Source: Benincasa hispida (lineage: Eukaryota; Streptophyta; Magnoliopsida; Cucurbitales; Cucurbitaceae). From it: a stretch of DNA of 64,000 nucleotides. This document shows, piece after piece, positions 26,501 through 38,400 of this stretch; position 1 is the stretch's first letter; each line of letters starts with the position of its first letter. The stretch spans positions 14,173,376 to 14,237,375 of the forward strand of contig NC_052357.1 of the NCBI RefSeq assembly GCF_009727055.1, written 5' to 3'. The position numbers were made by a program, and so were the translations under genes. The notes beneath the pieces are model-generated. The model made no database searches and was not told the DNA's origin. It worked only from the letters and a program-made list of their open reading frames with translations.

Positions 26501-27925
26501 AATATGTTAAAAGAATTTTCTCTGCCAGCAAGGACGTGAGAGGGAAACAACTTCACGAGCTTGCTGACCATATGCTGGCAAGATTAGCCAATAAGTCAAA
26601 TCTTCCTGAGGTGTATACTCATATTATGGGTTTCATTTCTGGTAGGTTGAATTCATGTTTTTCATGTTGTCTTCTTTAATTACCTTGCAATTGCGCTAAT
26701 ATCCATGAACACATTGAAATAGTCTTATTCCGTGTAATGTTTTGTTTTTTTGTTGTCTTGTTTTTTTTTTTTTTTAGAGAAGCAATTTCATTGATAATCT
26801 GTATAATGCTTGGTTTGTATGGTTAGGAGAATTTATCTTGCCATTGTTCCATAAGGAATTTTGTGAGATCGCTTCCTTCAAATTCTTCCTTTATTTTGTT
26901 TGCCAAAATTTCTTAGAGACAATATGCCTGAGCCGTCAATATGAATCTAATGTGATTCTGTGGGAGAGATATTGGGATATGCCGTCGTGGAAATACTATT
27001 TATTTTCTCTGCGACACGTCCTCTTGATTTGATTGATTTATGACCTTCTGTGCATTCAGTTTTTTTTTTTTTTAGCAGCTTGGCCTATGGTTTTCATCGT
27101 AGGAATGCTCTGTGATAGTTGACAAGTTCATTTTAGCTATGACTTTTCGAGATTTGAATTAGTGCCTACAACTTCACTAGTGTCGTTGCTTAGTATTGGA
27201 AATTTGAAACTATATGTGCTTGTACTAGTGCCTCGTAGCAATTTGGGAAATTTGCATATTTACATTCTCATGTTTTTGGTCCTGTTCTGGTTGGTGTGAA
27301 TCGGAATGTTGCTAATTTCTACCCTTTTTTTGTTTTTGTTTTCTTTGTTTCATGTGTGATTTCAGATGCTGATTTTTCCAAGCTAGAGAAGACACGGCTT
27401 CCGTCTGGAAAGGATCCATCAAAAAGCAGCAACGGAGTTTCAGGGTCATGTCAGGAAGCTCCATGGTTGAAATCTGTATATTCTGAAAAGGTCTCCCAAA
27501 TGGAAAGAGCAGTGAGTGCCCTACCTAGTTTGAACTATGAACGGAGTGACAAACGTGTAATGGAGCCAGAATTGCAGATAAGTTCTCACAGGGAACCTCT
27601 TTTTGATGAATTGGACAGTATTGTTAGAATAAAGCTTGCAGAGGCCAAAATGTTTCAAGCACGAGCTGATGATGCTAGAAGAGAAGCAGAAGGTTTAAAG
27701 CGCATTGCTATTGCAAAAAACAAAAAAATAGATGAAGAGTACACAAGTAGAATTGCCAAGTTGCGTTTGACAGAAGCTGAGGATATGCGCAAACAGAAAT
27801 TTGAGGAACTACAGGCTCTAGAAAGAGCTCATCGAGAATATTCTAGCTTGAAGGTACGGATGGAAGCAGATATTAAAGATCTTCTTTTGAAAATGGAAGC
27901 TACAAAACGTAACCTCCCAGTGTGA
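23554..27925 (+). CDS. OBE4: OBERON4-like PHD-finger protein
   Basis: Two coding exons, 23554-26641 and 27366-27925, join at a split GAT codon and give 1215 residues, close to Arabidopsis OBE4 (1162 as I recall). The start is the ATG at 23554 (MKRLKSCDDLDSY); the frame is open upstream only through a TTG. The N-terminal third is Ser/Arg-rich, with an acidic Glu/Pro run at about residues 259-290. A Cys/His-rich PHD of the OBERON type spans about 862-952 (CDCKVC, CSACMCLVC, HWCHVDC). Exon 2 encodes a charged coiled coil (about 1105-1212). OBERON proteins are nuclear chromatin-associated factors needed for meristem establishment and embryonic patterning. No stop or frameshift was seen. Confidence 0.92.
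26642..27365 (+). other. Intron of OBE4-like gene
   Basis: The donor is GTAGGT at 26642 and the acceptor TGATTTCAG ends at 27365. The intron is 724 bp and T-rich, with two poly-T tracts. Read-through would stop after 12 extra codons at 26679. Confidence 0.85.
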
Positions 27926-30074
27926 ATTAGTATCAACCAGGATTCTTTCTGCCTTGTTTTCTCTTCTGCTCTCCGTAGTAGGAAGTATTTTAAATTTATA
28001 GGCTTATATATTTTCAATCTATCGTATTAGTTCTTTTAGGTATTACCTTCTAAGTTCTTTCCCTTCCCTTTATTTTTGTACTGCTAACTAAAGTCTGTAC
28101 AGCGACTTCAACAGCATTTGTTCATGTATAAACAGTTCCATCTATGAAAGCAATCCGAGAGAATTTTTAATCGGATTTTCATCACTTGTAACCAAACTAT
28201 ATCTCAAAGCATCTTTCTGGAGCTGTCTGTCCAAAGATGCAGATGAACTTTGGAGACTTATTAATGTCGAAGAAATCGTTTTTATCTCCTTGCCCGTGTG
28301 TCGAACACCACTTGGAAATGAAAATAGCTCTTTTGCTCAAAAATGAAGTTGAACAAGCAGTCACATGAGAAAGAAACGAGATGGACGACCACCTATATCA
28401 GGTTGAAGACATGTAATGTTGGCAAGGATCAATATGTGGGATCCTGAAACTTCTCTCTTAGTATTCATTTTTATGTTCTGTTCTGTGCCCTTATATTTTT
28501 TACAAACACTTTTCATATAATTCTCTTTTCTTATTTGAAGCAGATATGTATCAAAGCTTCGACATTTCACTGCACTGCTGTCAACGATGAAGATCAAGAG
28601 GTCTGAAGTTGTATCATACTGCTGTCATCTTTATTTACAAAGTATAAGCTCAATGTTACAATTTCAAAGTGGTTTTCATTAGGAAAGTTATGGGTTATAG
28701 TCTGCAAGTTGGTCTTTCAATTTTAAGCCTTCATTATTGACTTCTAGAAATATGGCGACAATTTGTCCATGCTGATGACAACAGGCGCAGGAAAAGAACA
28801 AATATTAATAGATTATTTGCGTGGATTTTCCCCACCATGCAGCTTCAATTATTGCATCAAAACCAACTTCAGAAGTCAATTTTATCTTTATAGGGAGCGA
28901 GAACCCTGTTTTGGTCAAACAAAACCAACTTCAATTATTTTTCCTCTTTTGATCTTTTGAATATATAATTGTTACTGGATTGACCCATGAATAGATATGG
29001 ATTGTAACAAGCAATGATTCTAAGCCTATGAATATGCTTGAAATTGTGCTGATATTATGGCCAATGAGAAACAGTTGTAGCTGGAGGTCTTTCTGCATAA
29101 TCCTTTAGGACATGTTTGGAAATGATTCTAATATGGTTAGAATCGCATTTGTCATTTAAAAAATCACTCGAAAGATGCTTATAATGATTAAAAATTAATT
29201 TTAGTAGTATGAAAAATGTGATTAAAAGTGTAAGATTAAACATTGATTTTGAGTGATTATAATTAATCTTGTGATTAAATGTGTTTCCTAGTAATTTTAA
29301 ATATGAAAAAAGTGGGTATAACCATTTCAAAATTATTCAAAAAAGTGCACAAAAATTTATTCTGCAACCAAAAATCTGGGGAAGCACTTCTTTTGCAGCG
29401 AAGGGGTTCACTTTAGGTTTGTTGTCATTTATGTTTAGCTTTCAACTCATGGAAGTATCAAACTGCCATTTTTTCTGCTGAACTGAACACTAATTGAAGT
29501 GATACATGGTGAAGGATCGACTCAAACTTTTCAAGCCTAAAGATGCTGAATCTGAATCCCAAATTCCACTCAAAAGCTTTGGTTTCGTTTTCAAATTGTT
29601 ATTATTATTGTTTTGTTTGGCTTGAATCATGATGTTAGAAGATAGCTCAAAACACCCCAAATACTTGTGAACCTGCAGGCTCATGAATTGAGTTCATTGC
29701 AAAGTATGAAGTGAATGATGCAAGTAAACATGCAATATTCGTACAACTAGTATAACTAAGATGTGGCTTCAACATTCGTGCCTAACCAATTAAACAACAT
29801 TTGGCTATGTTAACATCTTTGTACTCGATCAATGTTTAAGAAGGTAATTGGAACTTTATACACTTGAATAGATGCAATATTTAAAATTCACAAACCAATT
29901 ATTAATTTTAACTTTTTTTTCCCGACCTGTGGGGCATTTTGAAAAATTCCAAAATATTTTTATAGTGTAATCAAGAATTAACATATATAATAGAGATATG
30001 AAGGAAAGGGATTGTATGAACAAGACCTGTGGGAAAGTGCGTACAGAATTCGTATGGATGGGATCTTCATCTCC
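27926..30074. other. 3' UTR of OBE4-like gene and intergenic spacer
   Basis: I see no supported coding exon on either strand. The first roughly 200 bp is probably 3' UTR. The OBE4-like and NLR genes converge here. A MITE-like element lies at 29108-29330. Confidence 0.5.
29108..29330. mobile_element. MITE-like element
   Basis: The left end CATGTTTGGAAATGATTC and the internal AATCACTCGAAA and TTTTGAGTGATT are shared in pattern with 34803-35030. The right end (ACCATTTCAAAATTATTC) is diverged. There is no coding content. Confidence 0.4.
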
Positions 30075-33000
30075 TTAGTTGTCGAGAAGAAATTGCTCGA
30101 AATGGGGAATGTGCGCAATCTTAGCCCAATCCTCTCCTCCTTGCTTGCATCTTTCTTCTACTTCAGGGCACCCACCGATCAAAAAGCTTCTCAAAGATTC
30201 CAGTTTCTGCATTCCCTCCGGCAATGATTTCAATTTCGGACATTCCATGATCTCCAGCTCCTCGAGCGAAGTGAGGATGCCAATCCATTCAGGTAAACTC
30301 ATCAAATTCAAGCATTTCCTTATTCTCAAATGTCGAAGTCGTATAGGCAAAGAATCGAGGTTTTGCTGAGATTCCATGATTTCTAGATATTTGAGATCCT
30401 TAATTTCTTCTAGTGTTAGGCTTTCCAAACTGCACAATGGACCTAATATAGTAATCAATTGAACACTCGCATCACATAAAAACACAACTGCTCCAGTGGA
30501 AGCTGGCTTGGGCATGAAACTAAACATAGGACATCCAGAGATATGCAGGGAAATAAGCTTAGGAAATGTTAGAGGCAACCAATTTTTTTGAGTGTTCCCT
30601 AATTCCCACCATCCCTCCAAATTAGGCATGTTTTCGATAATTAGAAGCTTGAGAGATGGGAAAGAGGATGAGAAGGATGGTTCATTCTTGTCTATGAACT
30701 TGAGAGATCTCATGTCATCCAAATATAGAAATGTGAGTGCCTGAAGATGGCCCATTTGAGATAGATGTTGCAATCTATGGCATTTATGTATTACAATGTT
30801 AGTTAACTTCGAGAGCGAGGTGGACACCACCCAATTGGGTAATCCTACTCCACTGTACCCGTCAATGTGCAAGGATTCAATATTTGGATGTGGTTCTAGG
30901 CCTTCCATTATTGCAGTTTCATCATTCTCACCTTCATATTCTTGATCGTCTCCACTCAGTTTCCATTCCAGTTCCAGTTTCTTCAAGCCTTTTATGTCTT
31001 TTAGGTTTACTAAGCTGACTTCTGATTCACTCCTCAATTGCTCTAAACCTATGATTCTTAAATATCCATTTAAATGGATCAGCACATCCAGTTCACTCAG
31101 CTGATTAGACCTTTTGCAGTCCAACACAAAATAACTTAGTGTCTGTAGACAACTCAACTTCCCCATCCCTTCTGGCATATGGGTTAAGATAGAAGTATTG
31201 AAATCTAGATGCCTAAGATTAACAAGATTGCTGGTGTCCCTTGGCAATTCCTTTAGATCTCCACAGTACATTAGATTTAGTGTTTGCAAGTTTCGCAATT
31301 CAGTGATAGAATTTGGAAGTGATTCCATATTATTTTCGGAGAGGTCTAGATATCGAAGATGTCTAAGCCTTCTTATAGAATTTGGCACCATGGGACTATT
31401 TGAGTTATTAAGACCAAGCACTCGCAAACGTGGAAAACTGGAAAATACTTCATCCAAAATAGCTTCATTGATCTCATTCTTCTTTTCATATTCAAAATTG
31501 GATGAGAATAGCTGGAAAGTTCTTAATCCTTTTGCCTTGTGTAATTTGGATAGAACATCTGACCATGATTTTATTTTACAGTCAAATGAAACATGACGAG
31601 TTTTTTCACTGAAAGCATAATCACAATTGATATTTTCACGTACATATTTCTTTCCTGCTACATTTGTTGCAAGATCACGCATCACATCATGCATGTGGAC
31701 ATCATTGTCAAAGTTACACTCATTCATAGAATTTTCCAGAAAAAACCTCCAACATAATTCCTTGAAGTAGCCCTTTCCTGTTTCTTCCATGGATTTACTT
31801 CCATTTGATGTTTCTATAAATCCCAGAGCCATCCATTGTCTAATCAAATCATTTATTTTTAAGCTCTTTCGTTTGGGAAACAAGGATAAATAGGCAAAAC
31901 ATTGCTTCAAATTTGGTGGGAGATGGTTATAGCTTAATTTTAATACTGATGTCATGTCATTGTCTTGCTGAATGATTTCTAAAAGTTCATTATCCTTGAA
32001 AGACATCCACTCTTCTTCTGTAGTTCTAGAGTATAGCAAGCGGCCAATGTGTCTTATTACGAGAGGAACACCCCCACATTTCATTAAAATTTCTTTTCCT
32101 GTCTGTATCAAGTTTGGATTTTCAAGCTCTTTCCCTTCTTTAAATGCCACTTTACTAAATAATGACCAAGATTTACTCTCTGGTAAGCCTTCTAAAGAGA
32201 ATAAAGAAGTCATGCTTTCAATTTCTGCAGCTACTTTTCTATCACGCTTTGTGATCAAAATCTTACTCCCTTTCGCACCACTCATCAACAGAGGTTTCAA
32301 TCCATGCCATTTTTCTTCACTTTCATTCCATACATCGTCCATAACTAGCAAATATTTCTTTCCCCCGATCACTTTTTGAAGCTCTGCTTGTAAAGCTTCC
32401 ATTCCCATTACATGTGGATTGCTTTTGGTGGCTGATTCTATTATTTTTTTCACTACTGCTTTTATCTCGAATTGATCAGAAACCCAAATCCATATTTTTA
32501 ACTCAAAATATTTTGATAACTTTTCATCATTGTAGAGAGATTTAGCCAAGGTTGTCTTGCCTATTCCACCCATCCCAACTATTGCAACGATTGAAACATT
32601 GTGCGTGACATTCATATTCACATCCAATAAAAGGTCCTTTATTTTTTTCTTATCATCATCCCTTCCAATCACTTCCTCTCCATTTGAAAAAGACCAAGAT
32701 TCCCTTCCGGTCATTATTTGATCAAACGAACCGTATCGAGCCTTTGATTCACAGTTTTCATGCAAATGAAATTGCTTTTTTTCAGCATCAATTGCATCTA
32801 GCCTCTCCCAAATTTTCTTTATTTGACGAGCCATACTATAATTAAATGCAATCTGATTAGATTTGGAGAAGAAGATCCTTACTTGTTTTGCATTTTTATC
32901 TCTAGTCATCACTTCTCGATGAAGAGCCTCCGTAGATAGTTCATCAAGCACATCCTCCGCATCATAAAGAGCTTCTTCCAGCTTTTGGAGCCAATTCTCC

Positions 33001-33185
33001 AGCAAGTGACCTTTAGTTTGACGCCCTTCTGCATCAAGAAGCACATCCTTAATGGTTGAAACTGTGGCTGTGAGTTTGTTAAGGTTATCCTTCAGCCCAA
33101 ATAGCATCCCAAGCCGCTGGAAAGCTTGAGAGCTTAGCTTCATCAAGATCTCCCCAGCAATATCGAAGAGAATTGCTTCAGCCAT
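30075..33185 (-). CDS. CC-NB-ARC-LRR disease-resistance protein (RGA2-like)
   Basis: A single exon encodes 1036 residues. An Rx-type coiled coil occupies about 1-135, with AEDVLDE at 76-82. NB-ARC motifs follow in order: P-loop GMGGIGKTT (204-212), kinase-2 KKYLLVMDDVW (276-286), RNBS-B GSKILITKRD (306-315), a divergent GLPL CGGVPLVIRHIG (370-381), RNBS-D CFAYLSLFPK (429-438) and MHD in HMHDVMRDLA. Leucine-rich repeats fill about 560-1015. Proteins of this type detect pathogen effectors or their action and trigger immune signalling. Key nucleotide-binding residues are present, so it can be a working receptor. A decayed relative lies at 41206-43138 on the same strand, suggesting a small NLR cluster. 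The start MAEAILFDIAGEI is typical of the family. Confidence 0.93.
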   Translation of the reverse strand: MAEAILFDIAGEILMKLSSQAFQRLGMLFGLKDNLNKLTATVSTIKDVLLDAEGRQTKGHLLENWLQKLEEALYDAEDVLDELSTEALHREVMTRDKNAKQVRIFFSKSNQIAFNYSMARQIKKIWERLDAIDAEKKQFHLHENCESKARYGSFDQIMTGRESWSFSNGEEVIGRDDDKKKIKDLLLDVNMNVTHNVSIVAIVGMGGIGKTTLAKSLYNDEKLSKYFELKIWIWVSDQFEIKAVVKKIIESATKSNPHVMGMEALQAELQKVIGGKKYLLVMDDVWNESEEKWHGLKPLLMSGAKGSKILITKRDRKVAAEIESMTSLFSLEGLPESKSWSLFSKVAFKEGKELENPNLIQTGKEILMKCGGVPLVIRHIGRLLYSRTTEEEWMSFKDNELLEIIQQDNDMTSVLKLSYNHLPPNLKQCFAYLSLFPKRKSLKINDLIRQWMALGFIETSNGSKSMEETGKGYFKELCWRFFLENSMNECNFDNDVHMHDVMRDLATNVAGKKYVRENINCDYAFSEKTRHVSFDCKIKSWSDVLSKLHKAKGLRTFQLFSSNFEYEKKNEINEAILDEVFSSFPRLRVLGLNNSNSPMVPNSIRRLRHLRYLDLSENNMESLPNSITELRNLQTLNLMYCGDLKELPRDTSNLVNLRHLDFNTSILTHMPEGMGKLSCLQTLSYFVLDCKRSNQLSELDVLIHLNGYLRIIGLEQLRSESEVSLVNLKDIKGLKKLELEWKLSGDDQEYEGENDETAIMEGLEPHPNIESLHIDGYSGVGLPNWVVSTSLSKLTNIVIHKCHRLQHLSQMGHLQALTFLYLDDMRSLKFIDKNEPSFSSSFPSLKLLIIENMPNLEGWWELGNTQKNWLPLTFPKLISLHISGCPMFSFMPKPASTGAVVFLCDASVQLITILGPLCSLESLTLEEIKDLKYLEIMESQQNLDSLPIRLRHLRIRKCLNLMSLPEWIGILTSLEELEIMECPKLKSLPEGMQKLESLRSFLIGGCPEVEERCKQGGEDWAKIAHIPHFEQFLLDN

Positions 33186-33349
33186 GGTTTGATTTCAGGT
33201 GGGAAAATTATTGGGATATGCTTTCTGGGATTTTTCTTAGGAATGTTTATTCCACCTGGATTCTCTAATCGACGGATTAAAAGTAAATTCATACCAACTA
33301 CAAACTGCTCCCTCTTTTCTATCACCAATTTCTTTTTTTCATTTTTGCC

Positions 33350-33372
33350 AGCTCACACGTGTTGACTTGCCG
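33350..33372. promoter_or_regulatory. G-box next to W-box upstream of the NLR
   Basis: CACGTG (33356-33361) is followed directly by TTGACT (33362-33367), a WRKY-type W-box core. The pair lies about 170 bp upstream of the NLR start codon. W-boxes are common in defence-gene promoters; function here is inferred. Confidence 0.4.
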
Positions 33373-33429
33373 CCCCGACCTAAAAGACCCCTTTTGGTTC
33401 CCCCGTGGCCCAAATCTGCTAAGATGGAT

Positions 33430-34575
33430 AATTGCTTAATCTTTAAAAATAACAACCAATGAAGGGCTTACAGATTATTGAATTTCTCACGCGTTTTGAT
33501 GAAATAATGAGCTACACTGTTCTATAGTTTTCCCTTTTCTTTTTAAGACGATTCAATAGAAAGTGTTAAGAGTAAGCTCTTAATGTATTTTGATTTCCGC
33601 ATATGTCCAAATGGAAAAGTATTTTTGATATTAAATAAAATTATAATGACTAAAAAAAGCATAACTCAATTGACATAGTTTCGTACTATCAAACTCGAAG
33701 TCAGGAGTTTAACTCCCTCACATAATTTATTATTAAAGAAAAGTTACAAAGAACTTAACTATGATTAAGCCTCTCGGTTTAGCTTAGCTTCTTTTTTTTC
33801 AAAGTTCAATCCTACATGAAGATGAGAATTCGAAACTCTAACTTTTTTATGGATGATATATATCTTGATCAATTAATTATGTTCAAATTGGTGTTTCTAG
33901 TTAGGTTATGCTCCCATTGGTGTCCTGCCTTAAAGTTGTGCAACTGAGTTTGTGTTTGATATATCTATGTTTATTTATCATATACATGCAAATCTGACTA
34001 CACAAACATAAGTTTTTGAGATTTACGTTTTGGACTCACTTTACAAATTACAAAATCTATCCTACCAAGTAATAGTAGCTTGCCTTATTCAGGATGTGTT
34101 TGGAATGCATTTTCAAACGTTTATTTTTTTTAAAAATATTTTGAAAAAAATTGGAATGTTTGACAATTATTCAAAATAACTTTTGAAGTGTATTTTTAAT
34201 AATTTTTGTAAAAAATGTTTAAATAAAAATAAATTTTTTGAAAGACATTTTTTTCTCAAGTCAATTCAAACGGCCATTCTTTAGATAAGAAGAGTTCATA
34301 CAAAGGATTTCAATAACCTCTCCCCTTTAACACTGGAGAATTCCAGTCCAGTTTACACCCACCACTCCAAACTTCATATATGTTCACTGTGTTTTTTTCA
34401 CCTCTCACCCGACTTTGTTGCCACGGTTAACAGATTCTGTCATTCATTTCCTTGGCTGGTACATGAATCAGCTTGACCACGTGAAGTTCTCCAAGAAAGC
34501 TGAGCTGGCCAATCCTATTCAGCTGCAAACATTACGCTCTGTTTACTGTTGTTGTCCACCTAAAAAGCACAGATA
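33430..34575. other. Spacer upstream of the NLR with SINE-like and MITE-like remnants
   Basis: A SINE-like segment (AACTCAATTGACATAG, then GAAGTCAGGAGTTTAAC) lies at 33655-33745. A short AT-rich element starting GTGTTTGGAATGCATTTTC lies at 34095-34280. No coding region is supported. Confidence 0.4.
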
Positions 34576-35400
34576 TTTCTAATTGTGTAGAGAATCGGTA
34601 TCAGATACGGATACGAATATGTACAGATACGTGGTAGATACATATCTGATACGTGATTTGGAGTATCTGATTTTTTTATTTTTAATTTTCAGATACGCGT
34701 ATCTGCTTCTAGGTACGTGAAGGAGATATATGAGTCATTTTTTTTTTCAAATTTAAGTTCAATCACTTAAAAAGTCCAAATCACAATCCATTTTATTTCA
34801 GTGCATGTTTAGGAGTGCTTTTAAAATCATCAAAAAATTATTTTTTTCATTTTTAAAATCACTCGAAAACACATTTTTAATTACTCAAAATTAATTTAGT
34901 TTTCAATTTTACACTTTTAAATGCAATTTTCATATCGTCAAAATTAGTTTTGAAGGATTAAACATGTTTCACGGTGATTTTGAAAATAACAAAAGTGATT
35001 TCAACCATTTTAAAATCACTTCCAAACATAAAAGTCCACTTAAATTGAGAAATCAAAAATAAAATAAATTTAAAATGACGAAAAACATAAAAAATTGAAA
35101 AAAACCTGAAACATAACTAAATCTTCATTCTTCTCTTCTCTCTCACTTCATCCTCAATTTCATTCAATCTTCATCTTCTACTTCTTTCCTACCGTCTACT
35201 CTAGTAGCTCAACAATCACTCAATGTTACTGGATTTTTTTTTCAAGTTTTCACTCTCTTCTCGAATCTACTTTAATCTAACTTAAAATAAGTATTATAAC
35301 AATTAATTAGATATTATATATATATAATGTATCTTTAATGTATCCATATTTTAGTTTTTTTTAGAAATTAATGTATCGCCATATCGTACGTAAGGCTTCT
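34575..35400. repeat. Dispersed repeat rich in GATACG/CGTATC motifs (copy 1)
   Basis: The left end has repeated GTATCAGATACGGATACG and TACATATCTGATACGTG motifs. The right end has AATGTATCTTTAATGTATCC. The same two ends occur at 53580-54175. Copy 1 is interrupted by a MITE-like insert at about 34803-35030. Confidence 0.5.
34803..35030. mobile_element. MITE inserted in the dispersed repeat
   Basis: The left end GCATGTTTAGGAGTGCTTTTA and the right end TAAAATCACTTCCAAACAT are inverted relatives. The insert is about 230 bp, AT-rich and noncoding. Confidence 0.5.
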
Positions 35401-35412
35401 CAACATTGCTCC

Positions 35413-38400
35413 TTAGCCATTGTAAGAAGGTGTTGAACAATCTGGCACTAGATGAGCTGGATCATAGCTAACCCTATGAACTTTACCAGGAGGACAAGCA
35501 CCTGGATCATAGAACTTCCTCTTTAATTTTGGTTGTTTCAATTCAATCGGAGGGGTATAGGGCTTAACCTCTTTCCTTTTCCTACCCGTACATCTTGGAA
35601 CCTCAATGACTTTATCAGGTTTTCTCTGCAAATTAATCTTTAAATTATTTTTTGGAGGAGGGATTGGGCGTAGCTGGATATCATCATTGGTAGAGGATAA
35701 ATCTGATATTGGTGGCTCGATGGGGGTGGTGGTAGTGAGTATGGAATTTGTGGTAATCGACTTAGTGAAGGTGAGAGTCGTGGTGGTTATAGGCACGATG
35801 GCAGTGATGGTGATCGACTCAATGGTATGCTCGATGGGAGTGGTGCTGGTGAGGGTGACATCAACGATAGGGTCAATGGGAGTGGTGGTGGTGAGGTTGA
35901 AAGTCGTGGTGGTTATAGGCACAATGACAGTGGTGGTGATAAGCTCAGAGGTATACTCGATGGGAGTGGTCTTGATGAGGGTGGCATCATCGATAGGGTT
36001 GATGGAAGTGGTGCTTGAGAGGGTGAGGATTGTCATATCCCCTCACGAGCTCGAAAGGAGGCGTGAGGACGGTAGATACCACCCTTTTGTGATACCTACT
36101 GCTTATCTCACCTCAACTCTTCTTCAAAGCTGAGCCAAGTAAATATAACAACAACTTTTGGCTTAAAACAATACAAAGTTTATACAATCCATAACTCAAC
36201 TAAGTAATTATAGACACTTAACTACAAACCCATAACAACAACTTAAGCTCAGAAGTGCGGTTGTAGTGTGGCAGATCTTGACCTTAGCAGCATCCTGGAG
36301 CTCACTTCTTTCGCTACCTGGGAAAATATTTTGGAAAATATGAGCTGGGAAGCCCAGTGAATAACATTTTATAAACAAACTTTTAAAGAAAACTATGCAA
36401 AACTATATAGCAAAACTTTTCAATAAACTTACTGAATGCATAATAAATCATACATCAAATCTGTACTCAAGCTTCCCTGGGGTAGACCAACTCCATACTC
36501 CCAGGAAATGAGGTGGAACCATACTCACGCCTTCATTTATTGAGGTGGAACCAACTCAACACACTCAGTCTTAGTGCTAATGCGGAACCAACTCAACACA
36601 TAACACTCGTCATACGTGCACGCAAAGCTCTCAACTTGGTACTAGATCTAATGGTTTTTAAATTTACTTTCCAAAAACCATAACTTAAACATTCAAACAA
36701 GAGTTTCAAGTAACTCAAAGCACAAAAACATAATTTATAAAGCTTTGCTAAACAATCACTCACAGTCACTTATAGTTTGCTAGCAGTTTTCCTCCCCTCT
36801 TTCCAAGCCTTCTTGCTTCCTGTCTGCTTTTGGAATCCTGGGCCTACACTAGCCCAATTTTAACTTAGAATCTCATGTTTAGGGCTAGAAAAATCTTATA
36901 TTACCTTCTTGGCCCTAAACTTAGCTTACCAACTTCAACGAACATGAAAACATGCTTTGGATCAACTCAGGACTACTGTGGACGCATGATAGCCTTCCTT
37001 AGCACTAGTTGGATGCATGGTTGACCCACTAAGCTAGTTAGATGCATAGTACACCATCTTGGACGCATGTGCTATCTTCCCAACTCATCACAGACTCAGA
37101 TGGACGCCTGGACTACTTCATGGATGCATGGTTGGTCCATTCCAACGCATGCTATACCCCGGAACCAATCCTTTCCAACATTCCCCTTTTTGAGTCCTCT
37201 TTGGGATATTTTTAGTTGGGATAGGAAATAAGGCTCCCTTGGGGTATTTGTAGGCCTTAGAAAACCATCCTCATCATCTTCTCAAGCTCCAAACCTCCTA
37301 TTTCACGAAAATTCTAAATGTCAGCACTATACAAAGTCCAGCACCAATATCTTTACACCTCCTACTTGCATGCTACTTGATATGTCCTTCTCCAACCATG
37401 TCCAACTTCTGGTGCTTACTTGAAGTGTCTTCCTCACATTTTGCATGCTTCAAGCTTGTACCTAAGCCGTCCACCTCTTGCTGAGACTCCAAAGGCTGCA
37501 TTTAGTGAAGACACATCAACCCTACTTAGTCTTACTCCAACGCATGTCTCATTAAATGTGTCCCAAGATTTAGCCAATTTGTTTTCTTTCATTTCCAGGC
37601 TAATTCCAAGTTCAAAGCATAGTCTTAACACTTAGCCAAAATTCTGCCCTCCAACCTACTATGTTTCCAACTCTTGAATTCTTTAACATTTAGCTAAACT
37701 TTCCTTTTCCAACTCCTCCTAACACACTACCCGAGAACCTTATTTTAACACTTAGAACTTCTTTTTTTCCTATCTTCAAACTTTTCCCTACAACATAACC
37801 TTAACTTATACCCAAACTTGTTTAACATGCTAATTACTCACTTAAGTAGGGAAAATAGGGTTCGGATTTCACAAGAATCGTGCTGGTTATAGGCACGATG
37901 ACAGTGGTGGTGATCGGTTCAGAGGTATGCTCGATGGTAGTGGTCCCGGTGAGGGTGAAATTGGCGATAGAGTCGACAAGAGTGGTGTTGGAGAGGGTGG
38001 CGTTGGTGGTAATAGACTGAATAGTAGGATTCCTCTCTACATGTTCGTCCACACCATCGTGCCCATCATCACATGGCTTGTCCTCCCCATTGTTATACGC
38101 AATTACACCAGTTTATTAGTACGAAATGCACAAAACATATAGACTAAGTGACATATCCACAAATTGTGAAATATACATACCCGACATAATATTTGCAATA
38201 TCTCAATGATTGCTCGCAGTTTTAACTTTCCCTCCCCCAAATTAGACTTCACCTCCCTCAGTGTAGTCCCGCTCGTCTAAGATTTGTAAGTAGTCTTTAC
38301 TCCGAACCCTCGTCCTATTTGAGTTGACATTTGGCTCTGGTACATGATAATCTGACTCATGTGTCTCGAACTCCTCTTTATGGCAAGACTCATGCTCGAA

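Noticed and set aside
27296..27365. Separate 209-codon gene starting at 27296
   Set aside because: It starts with GTG. Its first 70 bp are intron sequence, and from 27366 it is exon 2 of the OBE4-like gene, joined in frame through a GAT codon.
35606..36133. Plus-strand 175-codon Val/Gly-rich ORF
   Set aside because: It is the antisense shadow of the Thr-rich minus-strand repeat and runs into the solo LTR.
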